64,000 bases of DNA from Knoxdaviesia capensis (GCA_001510575.1 LNGK01000008.1:2745356-2809355); one strand, 5' to 3'. Positions 33,119-45,343 are shown, counted from the first letter of the stretch. A program made the numbers and translations. Notes: generated by a model from the letters alone, not told the origin.

Positions 33119-35991
33119 ATGACAACACCGCACAACTCTCCTCTGAACATAGAACGCTATGTGGTCATCCATGTTGCAACCACCTGTGACGAGCACGGCG
33201 TGTACGTGACGAAGGACTCGGCCGAAGTCATTGAGATTGGCTGGATTCTTCTGGATGCCAAGACTCTAGAAGAGGTGAGCAAGATTATCTGGACAAGCTG
33301 CCAGATGGCCTGGAGCTTCCCTGCGTTATTGAGGCCCATTGGAGGTGGGACTAGGATCTGCCATCCTTGTCTTGTGTTTTTGATGTTTTTGGAGAGCCAA
33401 TCCGAGAGATCCATAACGTGGCATGAGATGGGCCATATTCCGTCACATACGTATCGCTTGGGAGAGGAATCTGCTGCCTTCATTATGTCAAGGCTTAGAT
33501 CTCCTTCCTGAATGATACCGGTGTGACGATATGGCTCATTTCTGTCCCTTCGTGAATTGACAGGTCGGACCAGCCATAACACCGAAAAAAGTCGATCTTT
33601 ACTCTCCACCGACCTCCTTTGGCCAGGTGGGGAAGCGTCTACAAAGAAAAAACTTCCCAGGTTACCCCCAAACGGCACATTGACTAACCTTTCCGCGCTC
33701 CGATGTAGATTTCCCGCGAAAGCGTCCTTGTTAAGCCTCTTAACACTCCGATCACCCCTCTTTGCAGTATGTGATGCCCTCGAGCTCCAGCTTTCTTCCC
33801 GCTTCCGTTCCCGATTCCCCACACTCGCTCGATTCGAGACCCAACAGAATGATTTTGTCAATGCTCCTGTCTGCTGCTGAATGAGCTTTCAAACAGAACC
33901 AGTGAACAGGAGCCATTTTTCTTTTTTGGTGAAGCTCCATTGCTTGTTGAGCTACATTTGCATGCTGGACTTTTTGCAGGCTGGACCGTATCCTCAGACC
34001 TCTTCAACTAACTGTTTTATCTCGTTAACAATAGCCTCTCTCACTACTCTCACCTGGGAGCACGTCAGGAATGCTGGAACTTTCCGTGATGCTATCAACC
34101 GGTTCGACACTTTCGCCAACGAGCAGCTGATTGCCCCGAACTTGGACTTTGTGTTTGTCACTCTGGATGCCTGGGACCTTCGAGTGCAACTGCCTCGCGA
34201 GGCACGCGATAAGGCTGTTGTCCTTCCGCCTTACCTTCAGCATTCTCGCACCTTTGACCTGCGAACGGAGTACCAACGCTGGCAGCAACATCATCCCGAG
34301 TCCCTCCCGTTCGGACCGTCTATGCTCTCCAACATCTGTGCCGCCCTGGAGGTCGAGCCAGTTCAGTCCAGCGCTCCCATCAAGCACAACCTTCCCTTCC
34401 ACCTGCATGCGCTAGCTCCGGCCTCCCCGCGCCGTGCTATGGAGGAAGCCATCACTCTTGCTCGGGTCCTCCGTGGCCTGATTCGCAAGTCTCAGCCGGC
34501 CCACGAACATCCCGATGTGCTGACACGTCCTATGGATGCTCGCGCTGATGTTAGAGCGTTTCTTTCAGAGCGTAGTAAGGTGCTGCACATGTCAGGACTG
34601 CCTCATGACACCACCCAATCTGAGCTTGAGAGCTGGTTCACGCAGTTTGGAGGCCGTCCTATTGCCTTCTGGACCCTCCGCACTCCGGAGCAACACAAGC
34701 CAACCGGCACTGGATTTGCTGTTTTCTCGTCTCACGAGGAGGTTAGTCTCCCCCCCCCCCCCCCCCNNNNNNNNNNNNNNNNNNNNNNNNNNNNNNNNNN
34801 NNNNNNNNNNNNNNNNNNNNTTTTTTTTTTTTTTTTTTTTTTTTTGCGTGACCCCTTTCTCTCCCCCCTGGCCTTGCTTCAATATCGCTCTGTTCTCCCA
34901 TATTTCCAAGTCTGGCTCGGGTCTAGGGTAGCCTGTTCCCCCTCGGACCATGGCCCCGGGCCTGACCCTGGTCCTCACTGCATGGGGGTTTTTTCCTTCT
35001 AATTGCTAACAGACTAATTTGGTTTGTTTTCACAACTCCCCAGGCCGCTGAAAGCTTGTGCATGAACGGGCGTGCCCTGAACGAGAAGGCCATCGAAGTG
35101 TCTCCGTCATCTAGCCGTGTTCTGGATCGTGCCGCCGATATCCTTACGCCCTTCCCTCCCAGCAAGAATCGACCTCGTCCGGGTGACTGGACCTGCCCGT
35201 CTTGCGGATTTTCCAACTTCCAGCGCCGAACCGCCTGCTTCCGTTGCAGCTTCCCTGCTGTTAATGCGGGCGGCCCGAGCGAGTCCGGGTACGGTGGCTA
35301 CAATAACAACAACTATGGCCCCCAAGCCATGATGCCTCCGCCTCCCCACATGAACCACCACGGACCCATGGGCCATGGCCGCATGGGCGGAGGTGGTGGC
35401 GGCGGCGGTGTTGTGCCGTTCCGTGCCGGAGATTGGAAGTGCGGCAATGACATGTGCGGCTACCACAACTTTGCGAAGAACGTCTATTGTCTCCGATGTG
35501 GTGCGAGCCGCTCAGGAGCTGCTGTGATTGCTGACTCAGGATACCCGTCTTCGATTGATTCGGGGTCAACCTACGGCATGGGCCAGGGATCCATGGCCGG
35601 CGGAAACCAAGGCCCTGGATCTTTCTCATCGCAGCCTTCGGGCTTCGGCGGTGCTGGCGGATATGGCCACAATTTTGGAGGACCACCAAGCACCTACGCT
35701 CTCCCCTCGGGGATCACGGCCGGAGCGCCTCCGTACCCGTCCCTGAACACTCATTTTACCCCCGCCCCGTCATCCCACTCTGCTGGTCCGTTCGACAGCC
35801 GTGCTGCTGAGGCTGCTTTCCAGTCTGCCGGCAACGCTCCAGCATCGGCCGGGCCTGGGAACAACTTTTACTCGCCCAGTGAAAATGACCCTTTCTCGTT
35901 CCTGTCTAGCGGCATGGGTGGTCTTTCGGTTTCGGGCAATGATTCTCGCCAGAACGGAGGTTCTGCCCCCCCCAACAAGTCGCCCGCGTAG
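33119..35991 (+). CDS. Degenerate DEDDh exonuclease-like domain + RRM + two RanBP2 zinc fingers (RNA-binding protein)
   Basis: Exons 33119-33274, 33709-33766, 34035-34741 and 35044-35991 join in phase (622 residues); the third intron contains the assembly gap. Residues about 12-240 follow the ERI1-type exonuclease fold (VIEIGWILLDAKTLEE, VLVKPLNTPITPLC, LTTLTWEHVRNAGTFRDAI), but catalytic positions are lost: the D-x-E pair is His18-x-Ala20 in YVVIHVATTC, and the terminal H...D motif reads SPRRAMEEAITLARVL, with Arg and Glu instead. An RRM follows (SKVLHMSGLPHDTTQSELES to KAIEVSPSSS), then two RanBP2 fingers, GDWTCPSCGFSNFQRRTACF and GDWKCGNDMCGYHNFAKNVY, separated by a Gly/Asn/His-rich linker. 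The tail is Gly/Ser/Pro-rich. It probably binds RNA without cleaving it. Similar Eurotiales proteins are often labelled asparagine-rich or RNA-binding. Confidence 0.85.
34767..34820. other. Assembly gap (54 N) between poly-C and poly-T
   Basis: Fifty-four N bases are flanked by 17 C (34750-34766) and 25 T (34821-34845). The gap lies inside intron 3 of the exonuclease-like gene, so the protein is not affected. Confidence 0.98.
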
Positions 35992-38041
35992 ACGTCTGCT
36001 CTGGCCATCGTCCTATTGTCTTTTCCCCCTTCCTCCACAATCCTCCCTTTTCCCTTTATGAATCTCCGACTCACCTCTTCACAACCAAGTTTGCTTGCTT
36101 TAACTCTGGCCGGCTCCGACTTTGGTATGCTGCTGCCCGGAAGCTGATGTGGGCTACGATGCCAACACACGATCAATTGCACGGATTTATGCAGTTTTTC
36201 CCGGCCTGTTGGAAGTTCACTCCTTTTACAAGCGAGACTGCGTTTACATTGTTTACACTCTTCATTCTCTTCGTCCCCCACAAAGGACTCTTGACGAATT
36301 CCATCTATTTCCATGATTCAACCTGATCCATGGAGCAGCGAGAAGAATGAAGATGCAACCAAGTTCCAAAGAAACTTGAACAACCTCTATTCTCCGATCA
36401 TCCATATACTATCATGCCTATAAAAAGAATCTCCCCGTTTCATGCGTCTTCCACAGAACTTACTGTTATCCTCTCCTCCCTCAACAAGAGAGTTAACCAT
36501 CTCCGATTTTCTGCGAATGTCTCCCTAAAAGCAATGAGGTTTCCAGAGTTTCCCTTCTAGTGGATGTGTACTACATTCTTTTTTTCTGCTGTTGCTTGCT
36601 TTCTCACTTTTCTTTTTCTTGTTTCGTTTTTTTTTCTGACAGTCAAGGGTGTATTCTGAGCGGGATTCTTGTTTTGCTACTTTCTTCTTCTTTTTCTTGC
36701 TTGGCGGCTGGCTGGTGGGAGGTTTTTCATAAGGGAAAAGGGAGGATACTGGAGGGATAGGACTGGCAATATTCCTTTTTTTTTCTTTTTTTCTTGATCA
36801 TCACTTTTGTTTTCGTTTTTTTCTTTTCGACCTGTTTGTGTTATTTCTTTTTTTTTCAGATTTCTTGGGGGATATTGTTTTCTGTTTCGGGAAGGGTAGG
36901 AAAGACAAAAGTCCACAAAGAAAGAGAGAGTTTCGGATACCTTTTGATCGAGAACTTTGGGAGGGGGACGGGAATGGCAGGCTTGGAGTTTGTGTGTGCT
37001 GCTGACTCTTTTTTTGATTTTTCTATTTTTAATTCTTTATTGTTTCTTTTCTTCTCTTCATACCGAGTTTGTTCTTCTCTATCTTCTGTCTCTTGTCGTT
37101 TTCTCCCCTCATCTGTTCTTGTATTCGACTCTCACATACGTGTCTCACCACCGGTCTTGTGGCACGTGCCTGCGTGTGACTGACTTTTCCTGTCTGTTTT
37201 CCTTTTCTTGAAGTTGCGGTTCCCCCATTTCATTTTGTTCCGATATGATATGTGTGCTGGGGCTTGTGGGCATGTGTGATCTGGTCTGATAGATCCACTG
37301 ACGGTGCATCCTTCCTCTTACTCCGGGTTGCTTGTTTCGGGCCGGTTGCAAAGAGAGGCTGAATATATGGCTACAACGGTGGTGGCTTATTCGGCCAAGT
37401 CGAAGAGGCGATCCTAGCGTTACTCTATTTCGCTTCTTTTCTTGCTTTTGGTGCGTTTTGCTTGTTGTCGTTGTGTTTGGGAAGTGGGAATCATTTGAAA
37501 AAAAAAAGGGGTTGCAACAAGTCCCAGATTAATTCAAGCGTGGTGTCTGTGAGTTGGAGACTTTTGGGATTCTGGGATTTTTTCTTCTTTTCGCCTCTTT
37601 GCTTTTGTGTGTGTCCGTTTGGCGGCTGGCTGGCTCTCTCGGAGTGTAATCAAAAAAGTAACAAGATGGAAACAGCGAGGTGTGGTTGGTGGTAACTGGA
37701 GAGGAACGGGGAAAGGTGGTTTATAGAGAGGTGTGTGCGTGTGTGTGGATGTCGGGTGTCTTGTACTTGGGGGTGGTTGATATTCAGTGGAAACTGAACC
37801 GGAAGATGAGATTTTCGGTAGCGAAGTGTGAATATTCTACGATTGCACGAGTTCTACCATTATGGACTCTGTCACTCTTTCTTCTTTTCAGTATTAATCA
37901 AACACAAGAATTAATCTGAACTAAACTAACCACTACACTCAACGCTTGGTATCTCGAGAAAGACAAAAACCGTACACCTTGCAGGCTGGAGGGAAAAAAA
38001 AGGGGAAACAGGGGAGCTGAACATCGCGAGCATCCAACCAT
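35992..38041. other. Convergent intergenic region, no gene seen
   Basis: About 2 kb, strongly T-rich on the plus strand from 36,560 to 37,620 with many TTC/TTT runs. Short frames here are low-complexity. It presumably holds 3' untranslated sequence of the two flanking genes. Confidence 0.5.
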
Positions 38042-40087
38042 TCATTCAATCAGATCGTCGTGTTCAGCTTGGAACGCGAAGGCCTCATCGACGTCGTCCA
38101 AAGGGGCGTTGTCGTCCAGATCGCTGCCGTCGTCATATTCATCATCATCGTCATCATCGTCCTCGTCTTCATCCTCATCGCCGTCGTCGTTGTTGTCGTC
38201 CTCGCCGCCGTCGTCCATGGCGGCGGTTCCACCAGTGCCCCAGCCCAGCGCAATGGCCTGTTCGGCAGCGAGCCCGAAGCCGTTGACAAAGTTGAAAGCG
38301 GGACCGGCCGGCAATCCCCCCGCGGGACCGGCCGCAGCAGCCGCGGGGCCACCGGCGGTGGGATCGGGCGGCGGGTTGGCCGTGCCGCCGGGGGCCGGCA
38401 TGTAGGTGGCCCAGGGGAACTCGAGCTCCTCGTTGGTGTAGTGGAAGTCGGCGAGCTGCTGCAGCGCCTCGTCCTCGGTGAGCTGGTACCCGTTGGTCTC
38501 GGGATGGCGCATACGCAGCACCTGGCCAATGTGCACCAGGCGGGCAACCTCCTCGGGCGTGGGCTGGCGCTCGTACTTGGGCATCTCGCGGAGGCCGGCG
38601 CGCTTCTCGTACGCCGTGAGGATCGGCACCGTCCACCCGCGGCGGAGCTCCCAGTTCAGGTCGTAGTTCTCCGGGTTGGTCATGTGCAGCACCGGGTACG
38701 GCTGGTCGGGCTGGTTGGTGGCGTGGGCCACGCGCAGCGCCTTGAGCATCTCCATCTCCTCCAGGCGCTCCTCCATGCGGATCTCCTCGCGCTCCTCGGC
38801 AGTCAGTTTGGCCCAGCGCATCTTCTTGGTGTGGCGAATCTTCCACATGCGGGAGGTGTCCAGCTCGGTGAGCCGTTCCTCGTCACTCAGGTAGATCTCC
38901 TCCTCGGAGGGGATCAGCCGTCTCCCCGTCTTCCAGTCAATGCTGCCCCAGAGCCGCATGTGGAAAAGGTGCTCGGCGAGGTTGATGCGGCGACGGGCTA
39001 GTTCGTAGGGGAGGAGCTCGTCGATGCGAAACAGGTGGGCCTTGCCGCGGCCCCAGCCCTCGAGATGGTAGGTGCCGATCTCAGCGTAGGGCACTCCATT
39101 AAGCCCCTTAGACGCCACCTGGATGTGCTGGGCGATGGTCTCGCGGCGGTAGTCGTAGCGGATCTTCATCATGGTGACGGCCGAGTAGGTGTGGTGCTTC
39201 TCGCGCCAGAGCAGCTGCCACAGCGGGAACAGGCCACGCTGGCCCATGAACAGAGACACCATTTTGGACTTGGATGGGCCAAACATGGGGTTCTGGAAGA
39301 GCATAGACAGCTTGATGAGGAACATCTGGACATTGAATAGGTCCAGGTCAGTCCAGACCTGGCGGCTACGCAGCATGAGAATGCGGCACTTGGTGGTGGC
39401 GCAGTCCATGAACACCCACAGCTTCTTCAGGGTCTGCGACGCCGACTTGGGCATGCGAAAGCCGTAGCGCGCGAGGACCACCAGGATCTCACGTACATAC
39501 CGCTCCCGGCCCACGACCATCTGGAACCAGCGCAGGGTCGGAACACGGCGGGTGGCCTTGAAACGGGGGTCGTTGGGGTCGGCGTCCCGCATACTGAACG
39601 CCCAGGGGCGGCCGGCTGGGTCAAGCGAGGTGAGGGGCCCGTACAGGCGCCAGGCGAACCAGCGGCCACTCTCGGGGGCCCTGTGGCGGAGCCAGTAGAA
39701 GATGGTCGACATCATGTTCTGGTCGACGACGTTTTTGAAGCACTTCAGGGACGAGTACAGCGTGATGATATCCTTAGTGGGCAAGAACGCTGCCATGTTG
39801 ATGATCAGCATGGGAACCGAGCACATCTTGTGGAGGATGCTCGAGTCGTAGTCCGAGATGGAGCTGAACGTGCCGGAGGAGATACTGGCAGCGTCGTTGT
39901 CGTTGACGGCGGAGGGATCATCGATGCTCAGGTTCTGGAAGAGATCGGTGAGGGCTTGGGTGCTGGAGTCGATATTGCCGGCCGAGGGATCGAACGCGAC
40001 GGCGTTGAGTGTCTCGCCGGTTGAGGCCGAGGCCTGGGCCGGCTGCGGGCCGGGCTGAGGGCCAGATTGGTTGTTTCCGGTCGCCAT
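38042..40087 (-). CDS. Conserved fungal protein with F-box-like segment and acidic C-terminus, function unknown
   Basis: A single-exon gene of 681 residues starting MATGNNQSGPQPG. The frame extends to 40219 but the extra residues are hydrophobic leader translation. After a disordered N-terminus comes SVPMLIINMAAFLPTKDIIT, an F-box-like helix pair, then FYWLRHRAPESGRWFAWRLY and a long ordered region rich in aromatic and basic residues to about residue 560. The tail is Ala/Gly/Pro-rich and then runs into more than 30 mostly Asp/Glu residues (GDEDEDEDDDDDDDEYDD). I recall similar Eurotiales proteins annotated as hypothetical or F-box-like. No enzyme motif is visible. If the F-box is real, it would be a ubiquitin-ligase adaptor; this is only inference. 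Confidence 0.7.
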   Translation of the reverse strand: MATGNNQSGPQPGPQPAQASASTGETLNAVAFDPSAGNIDSSTQALTDLFQNLSIDDPSAVNDNDAASISSGTFSSISDYDSSILHKMCSVPMLIINMAAFLPTKDIITLYSSLKCFKNVVDQNMMSTIFYWLRHRAPESGRWFAWRLYGPLTSLDPAGRPWAFSMRDADPNDPRFKATRRVPTLRWFQMVVGRERYVREILVVLARYGFRMPKSASQTLKKLWVFMDCATTKCRILMLRSRQVWTDLDLFNVQMFLIKLSMLFQNPMFGPSKSKMVSLFMGQRGLFPLWQLLWREKHHTYSAVTMMKIRYDYRRETIAQHIQVASKGLNGVPYAEIGTYHLEGWGRGKAHLFRIDELLPYELARRRINLAEHLFHMRLWGSIDWKTGRRLIPSEEEIYLSDEERLTELDTSRMWKIRHTKKMRWAKLTAEEREEIRMEERLEEMEMLKALRVAHATNQPDQPYPVLHMTNPENYDLNWELRRGWTVPILTAYEKRAGLREMPKYERQPTPEEVARLVHIGQVLRMRHPETNGYQLTEDEALQQLADFHYTNEELEFPWATYMPAPGGTANPPPDPTAGGPAAAAAGPAGGLPAGPAFNFVNGFGLAAEQAIALGWGTGGTAAMDDGGEDDNNDDGDEDEDEDDDDDDDEYDDGSDLDDNAPLDDVDEAFAFQAEHDDLIE

Positions 40088-42659
40088 CACAGTTGGTGAT
40101 CCGATATCCCCAGCAGAATGTGTGAGTGACCGATCAGTAGGAGATAGAAGTATCAAGAAGCGGAGTCGAGAGTGGATATAGAATAAGAGAAGTGAGATGT
40201 AAGGAAGAAAGATCAACAAAAGACAAGTTTGGATAGGGGCAGCAAATATAACAGAAATGGCTCATTAATTACATCACAGAAGAATTAAATACGATGAGGA
40301 TCAATATGCATACAAGAGAACTGCTATATACAAGTGTCCCAGCTCAATAATAACAATATCAACATGAGCACACTTGTAGCCTCAATAACGAACTATATCT
40401 GTAGGGACAGAACTTCGTTATTGCAGTAGGAACACACTCTTACACGCACCTGCTCCTTTTCATCATGCCCTATGCATCTAACCGATACACACCAAAACAA
40501 TATTAGAGAAACAGACGGAAAGATGGTGTGATGCTAATTGGGGGGTTATTCACAACATGGCAGGTGCGTTTTTTCAGCATGAAGATTTGCACGACTTACA
40601 CCATTTGAGAATAGAGAAGGAGCGCTCGGGATGCGAACTTGGGCAGGCAGTGGCGCGTGCAGACAAACGTTGAATTCCAGACAACCGAACGGGCAAGAAC
40701 GTGTAATTCAATTGGCCGGGAAGTGCATCAATGGGGGCGCGGGCGCTGGGTCGTCATCAACGAGCAACCCTAAGATATGCGTGTTATCAGGACTTGGGGG
40801 GTTAAGGAGAGTGTCTGTAGTTTCTTCTACTCCGTATACGGTAAAGTGACTTTCCGGTTTCCTTGCGGTGGCTGTTGTTCTTTTTCATTCATTCCTATTC
40901 TTAGGCCGACAATAGGAGCGCGCTGAAAAGAGAAATAGATGACAACGTCAACAATACCAACTCACTTACATGCACGCGTATGGACGTTCTTCAGACCGGC
41001 CGGGTGCTGAAACGGCTCTTGGGGGACAATGTGCAGCTGGTGGCTGTATTGTCTTGTGTTTGCCGAGACACTAGCTGTATGTTATCCCTGCTGATTTGCT
41101 GTCTTCTTGGCCTTGTTGACTTGTGATGTGTCGACTTTTCAAAGCTTCGTCTCGATGGTGGAACGATTCCCGAAGCAGAGACGCCCAGAATGGGGAAATA
41201 TCCCCGAATCCCCGCCCAAGCCTTGCCTGGCGGAATTTCCAAGACCCGACACGACGGTTATACGGTGATAAAATGCCGAAGAATCCCGTTGGAGATTTTC
41301 ACTGGGAGCGGCCCCCCTCCCCATCTGGAAGAAGAAAATCCTTCAGGATGAGGGTTTTCTGTCTGTTTCCTACTGTTGGTGGCGTGGTTGGTTGTTTGGG
41401 TTGGCTGCGCTTAAGCATTGTGCTGCTATTGACCGATGGCGTTGGCTATTGTTGATGGAAGAACAATAGCAAAAAATGCGGCTCGCTTAGCAGCGACCTC
41501 GTTCCCCCAAGCTGGCGATATGTGTTGGGAAGCATTCCAAATTGTGTATGTTGGTTGACCGTATAGAGATCCAAGCGCGAAGATGAAATGTTTTGAGGAT
41601 TGATAATCAAACGGAGGCGACGACTACCGAATCACTTGTGAAGAATATCGTATGCTATGAATCAGCTTGTAGCTAGTCATGAATCACTATACCACTAGTC
41701 ATGTGTCCAGTAGTGTGTGATTCACAGATATGCTTTGGGGAGTAATATATATACTGGAGACGCACTCACCCTACGAGAGCTCTTCACTCCCTGAGTGGCT
41801 TCCGGTACATGGCGCACTCTATAGGCCGGCGTATTTACGCCTTGGCCGACTCTCCCGAGTACGATCCGAATCTACATAGGGAAATGAGGTAACGGGCTGA
41901 GTTGATCCAGCTTCATTAGACGAGACGTTATCTGACTTGAGAGAGACAGTGACATACAACAAGTCGATGACTTGGGGTCTGTCCCTCTTCCTCCACGGAC
42001 ACTGTCAGAACCCCTTTCCAAAATCTAACACCTATAAGAGCCCCCGACGCTGTATTGCCCAGTCCCCGATGAGCCATAGTTGATTGGCGTGATGCATCTA
42101 TGGCGATACCGGCCGAACGAGTTCACCGGACTGTCGCCAAGGCTGTTTCCATCCGTTGATCTTTTGCCTGGAATTGCTCTGCTTCTGCATCCATCCGGCC
42201 CTGGCGAACAATTGGATAGCATATAACTTCACGGGAGAGCCCATGTCGTGACCTGGGTTTGCTTCTTGAGAAAGATAAAAGCTCCATAGAGATGGCAGGA
42301 GAGATATGATTCCAAATAGGAAAAAATCCCTAAGCCTACTAGAGAAAATAGTCGGCGCCGAGCGCACTGGCGAAGATGAAGGGGGAACGCCCGATCTGGC
42401 AAAGCGGGTTGAAAAAAGATCAAGAACAAGAATTCTTCCATATTTTCCCTCTGACTGTGAACGTTGATGTATTGTATTGAGTGATTGCTGGTACTGGGAA
42501 AGAAGCCAGAAACCCTCAAGAAAGCTAGGGAATAGGAGCAAAAAGAAAAAAGAAGATAATCAATCCCAAACGTCAAGAACGAGCCCATCCAGCCGTCAAT
42601 TCCAAGTACTTTCATCTTCTGCATTACGCCGTGTTTTCCTAATGAACCAAGAGAGAAGT
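40088..42659. other. Intergenic region with a possible LTR-like or hairpin segment
   Basis: About 2.6 kb downstream of HAT2 and upstream of the F-box-like gene. No coding sequence is supported. Around 41,637-41,961 the sequence starts TGTG and ends ACA, has a TATA-like ATATATATACT and a strong hairpin at 41824-41846, features seen in solo LTRs. I found no target-site duplication. Confidence 0.35.
41824..41846. repeat. Inverted repeat / hairpin
   Basis: GGCCGGCGTA is followed by TT and TACGCCTTGGCC, giving a 6-bp GGCGTA/TACGCC stem with a 2-base turn and a further GGCC/GGCC pair separated by a two-base bulge. It may be a regulatory hairpin or part of a repeat element. Confidence 0.7.
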
Positions 42660-44349
42660 TTAGCTGTCCAGCTCATCCAGAGGCAGATCAGCATCGTCAC
42701 GGGCCACAATGGAATCGGCCACTCTCCAAATCTGCAGCATGTTGTCCTCGGCAGCGCTGGCCACCAGCCACGGGTCGTGCGGGTTCCAGCTGAAGTCAGC
42801 AAGATGGTTCGTGTGTCCACCATGCATGAAGAGCCTAGAGTAAGAGAATGGAGTGTTAGTAGAGAAAAAAAGCGGCGCGATGAGAGGGGAAAAGGGGGAA
42901 GGGCAAAGGGGGTACGTACAGCTCAGGCGAACCGTCCTCCTCATCGTCAGGCATCTGCTCGTCGCCGGCGCGAGAGAGGTCCCAGAACATGATACGGCGA
43001 TCGTACGATCCGGATCCGAGAATGCCGGGCTCCTGCGGGTGCCAGGCGAGCGAAGTAACGGCGTCCTCGTGCCCCTCCAGCGTGTGGATCTTCTCCTGAA
43101 GGTTGCGCATGTCCCACACGGCGATCGACTTGTCGCCCGAGGCCGTGGCCACCAGGAACTCCGACGTCGGGTTAAACGCCAGCGCGTTGATGGCGTCGGT
43201 GTGGCCGCCGCGCGCCACCAGCGAGGCGCGGTTGGTCGACGATTGGCGCTGGTCGATGATCTGCAGGGTCAGGTCATCCGACACCGAACCAATGAAGTTC
43301 TGCGCCGAGGGGTGGTACTGCACGTCGTTGACGATGTTCTGGTGGTGAGTGTAGACTCGGGCCGGCTTCAGCACGGACTGGCCGGATTGGACCTGGTTGA
43401 GATCCCTGGAGAGAAACAGAGAAATACAGTTGTTAGATCGATATTCTATTATGCGCCAATCCGTTGACACCGCAAGAAAAAAAACGTACCAGAGGCAGAC
43501 AGTGGTATCCTCGCTACCCGAAGCCAGGTGGCCAGCGGTATGGGGGTTCCACGCCAACCCAAAGCCCTCGCCAGTATGTCCATGAAGCTCCAGCTGCGGG
43601 TTAACAGCAGCGGTGGGCTGGCTGGGGTGCTTGGTGCGGTCGTAGATGAGCAGGCGGCCGTCGACCGTCATGGTGGCGATGATGTCGGGGTTCTGCGGCT
43701 GGTGGCGGGCCTTGTTGACCTCGCCGGGATGGGTCATGCGCTGCACGATCTTGAAGGTGATGGCGTGGGTCTCGGCCGACTTGCCGTAGCCGCCGATCTC
43801 GCCGCGCTCGTCGTCATAGTCGTCCGGGTTCGGCTCGCTCTTCTTCGGGATCTCGACCTCGGCAATCTGCACGTAGTTCGCCTGCTCGCCCGACGTGTGG
43901 GTGCCGAGGAGGAGCCGGTGCACGTTGTAGTTCTTGCCCTCTAGCTGCTTGACGTCTGGGAACCATTCGGTGGTGAGAGTTGGCCATTCTAAAGCAGTGC
44001 TGAAGGGGAGATGTTTGCGTTAGAGAGGGAGCCATAGCCGGATCAGAGGGATTGAACTTGATGGCATACCTCAGAATCATATCATAGAGGAAAGGGCTGT
44101 TCTTCTTCCATGTCTTGTACTCTATATCAAGCCCACCAGAATATTAGCAAGCCTATCTGGGGTATACATATATTTGACCAGATCAGCAAACCTACCCTCA
44201 TTGATCACTCTCTGTTCCTCACCATCCTCCGCGTTGTAATCCAACCCTATACACATGAATTAGTATTTCAAACTACTGACTGCAGCTAGAAAAAGCTTCA
44301 AGGACTGGGGTGCTGGCGTTTGCAAGTTACCATCGAGATCTTCTGACAT
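42660..44349 (-). CDS. HAT2: HAT2/RbAp46-48-type WD40 histone chaperone subunit
   Basis: It binds histone H4 and recruits the type B acetyltransferase Hat1; relatives also sit in CAF-1 and deacetylase complexes. Six exons: 44349-44331, 44246-44196, 44121-44070, 43999-43490, 43405-42920 and 42834-42660, 430 residues. The first exon is only 19 nt (MSEDLDG). The N-terminal helix INEEYKTWKKNSPFLYDMIL and the segment TALEWPTLTTEWFPD are the H4-binding signature of the family. Seven WD repeats follow, with clear GHTGEGFGLAWNPH, GHTDAINALAFNP, GHEDAVTSLAWHP and GHTNHLADFSWNPHD starts; ILGSGSYDRRIMFWDLSRAG is typical. A PDDYDDERGEIGGYG loop is also characteristic. Separating HAT2 from MSI1 would need a phylogeny; similarity to Aspergillus Hat2 favours HAT2. 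Divergent from XRN1. Confidence 0.85.
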
Positions 44350-45343
44350 CTTGGACAGAGGTGCTTGAGTCTGAAACTGATAAAGAACAAAAAAAGGAAT
44401 TCGACAGTGATTTTGAGGAAGGAGGAGAGATCTAGGGGGACAATTCCCTTGTTGAATTGTATGAGCTGAAGTTGCTGCACACGAACAACTGAGATACAGA
44501 ATAATCTTGGGAAACGTGAAAATACCTGGCGCAAATCTAGACGCGCGATTGATTTTAATCGCACCAGACGCGTTAATGAGTGGGAGTACCTCTGTAAATG
44601 CATATGCTCGCGTTTGTGCATAAACCTGGGGGACATGCATCTATCCGATATGTAGCCCCGATAGACGCATCAGGGCGGTCTGACTAACCCTAAGCCCGGC
44701 CAGTGAGCAATTCATCCATCACGCATTCTGCCACTTCTGACCGCCTTAGACTGCCCAAACATGGACTGAAGCTTTGCGCTCTGGCTTTTTCTCCGATTTT
44801 ATAGTGGCAGAGTTACCTTGCCTGAATATTCAGACTCATGATCTCTCTCTTTTTCTCTTCTTCTGTCTAGCCTTACTTAATCGCAGTCACTCCTTTTTGA
44901 TGATTTCCTTCGTTTTTCTTCATCTTCTTTGTATAGAGTCTTGATGATATATTCTTTTTATTTCTTTTCACTTCTATATTTCTGGCTTTGATTTACTTGC
45001 TATTCTAGATGACGTTTCTTTGGAACGCGATTTTTTACTAGCGATTGTATTTCCCCTCCTTGACGATTGCCTCGTTGCTCTCACACGGAAAGCCATTGGA
45101 AGTCAGTGTCTCCATGATTATTGATCTTGCATTTTCCTTCTGATTCATTCTCCTTTCATTGCTATTCTCACCGTTGGAGCCTGTGAATACACAGACATAT
45201 CCTGTCCCCCCGCCTCTTGATCTGTTTCCGGCTTTTCTCTCCTCTTCAACTTCTAAAATCCCACCCCTCACCAGTTTTGAAGTGACTGGCTGAACCCGAC
45301 ATTCATCAATTTCTTATCGCGGTGATCCGCTGTTTCCGACATC
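44350..45343. promoter_or_regulatory. Divergent intergenic region HAT2-XRN1
   Basis: About 1 kb between two start codons pointing apart. The XRN1 side is T-rich and pyrimidine-rich. No reading frame with a domain is present. It must hold both promoters; I recognised no specific site. Confidence 0.5.

Noticed and set aside
33557..33880. 107-residue plus ORF across exon 2 of the exonuclease-like gene
   Set aside because: It is in a different frame from the spliced exon and contains intron sequence.
38060..39001. 313-residue plus ORF
   Set aside because: Antisense shadow of the F-box-like gene, caused by high GC and codon bias.
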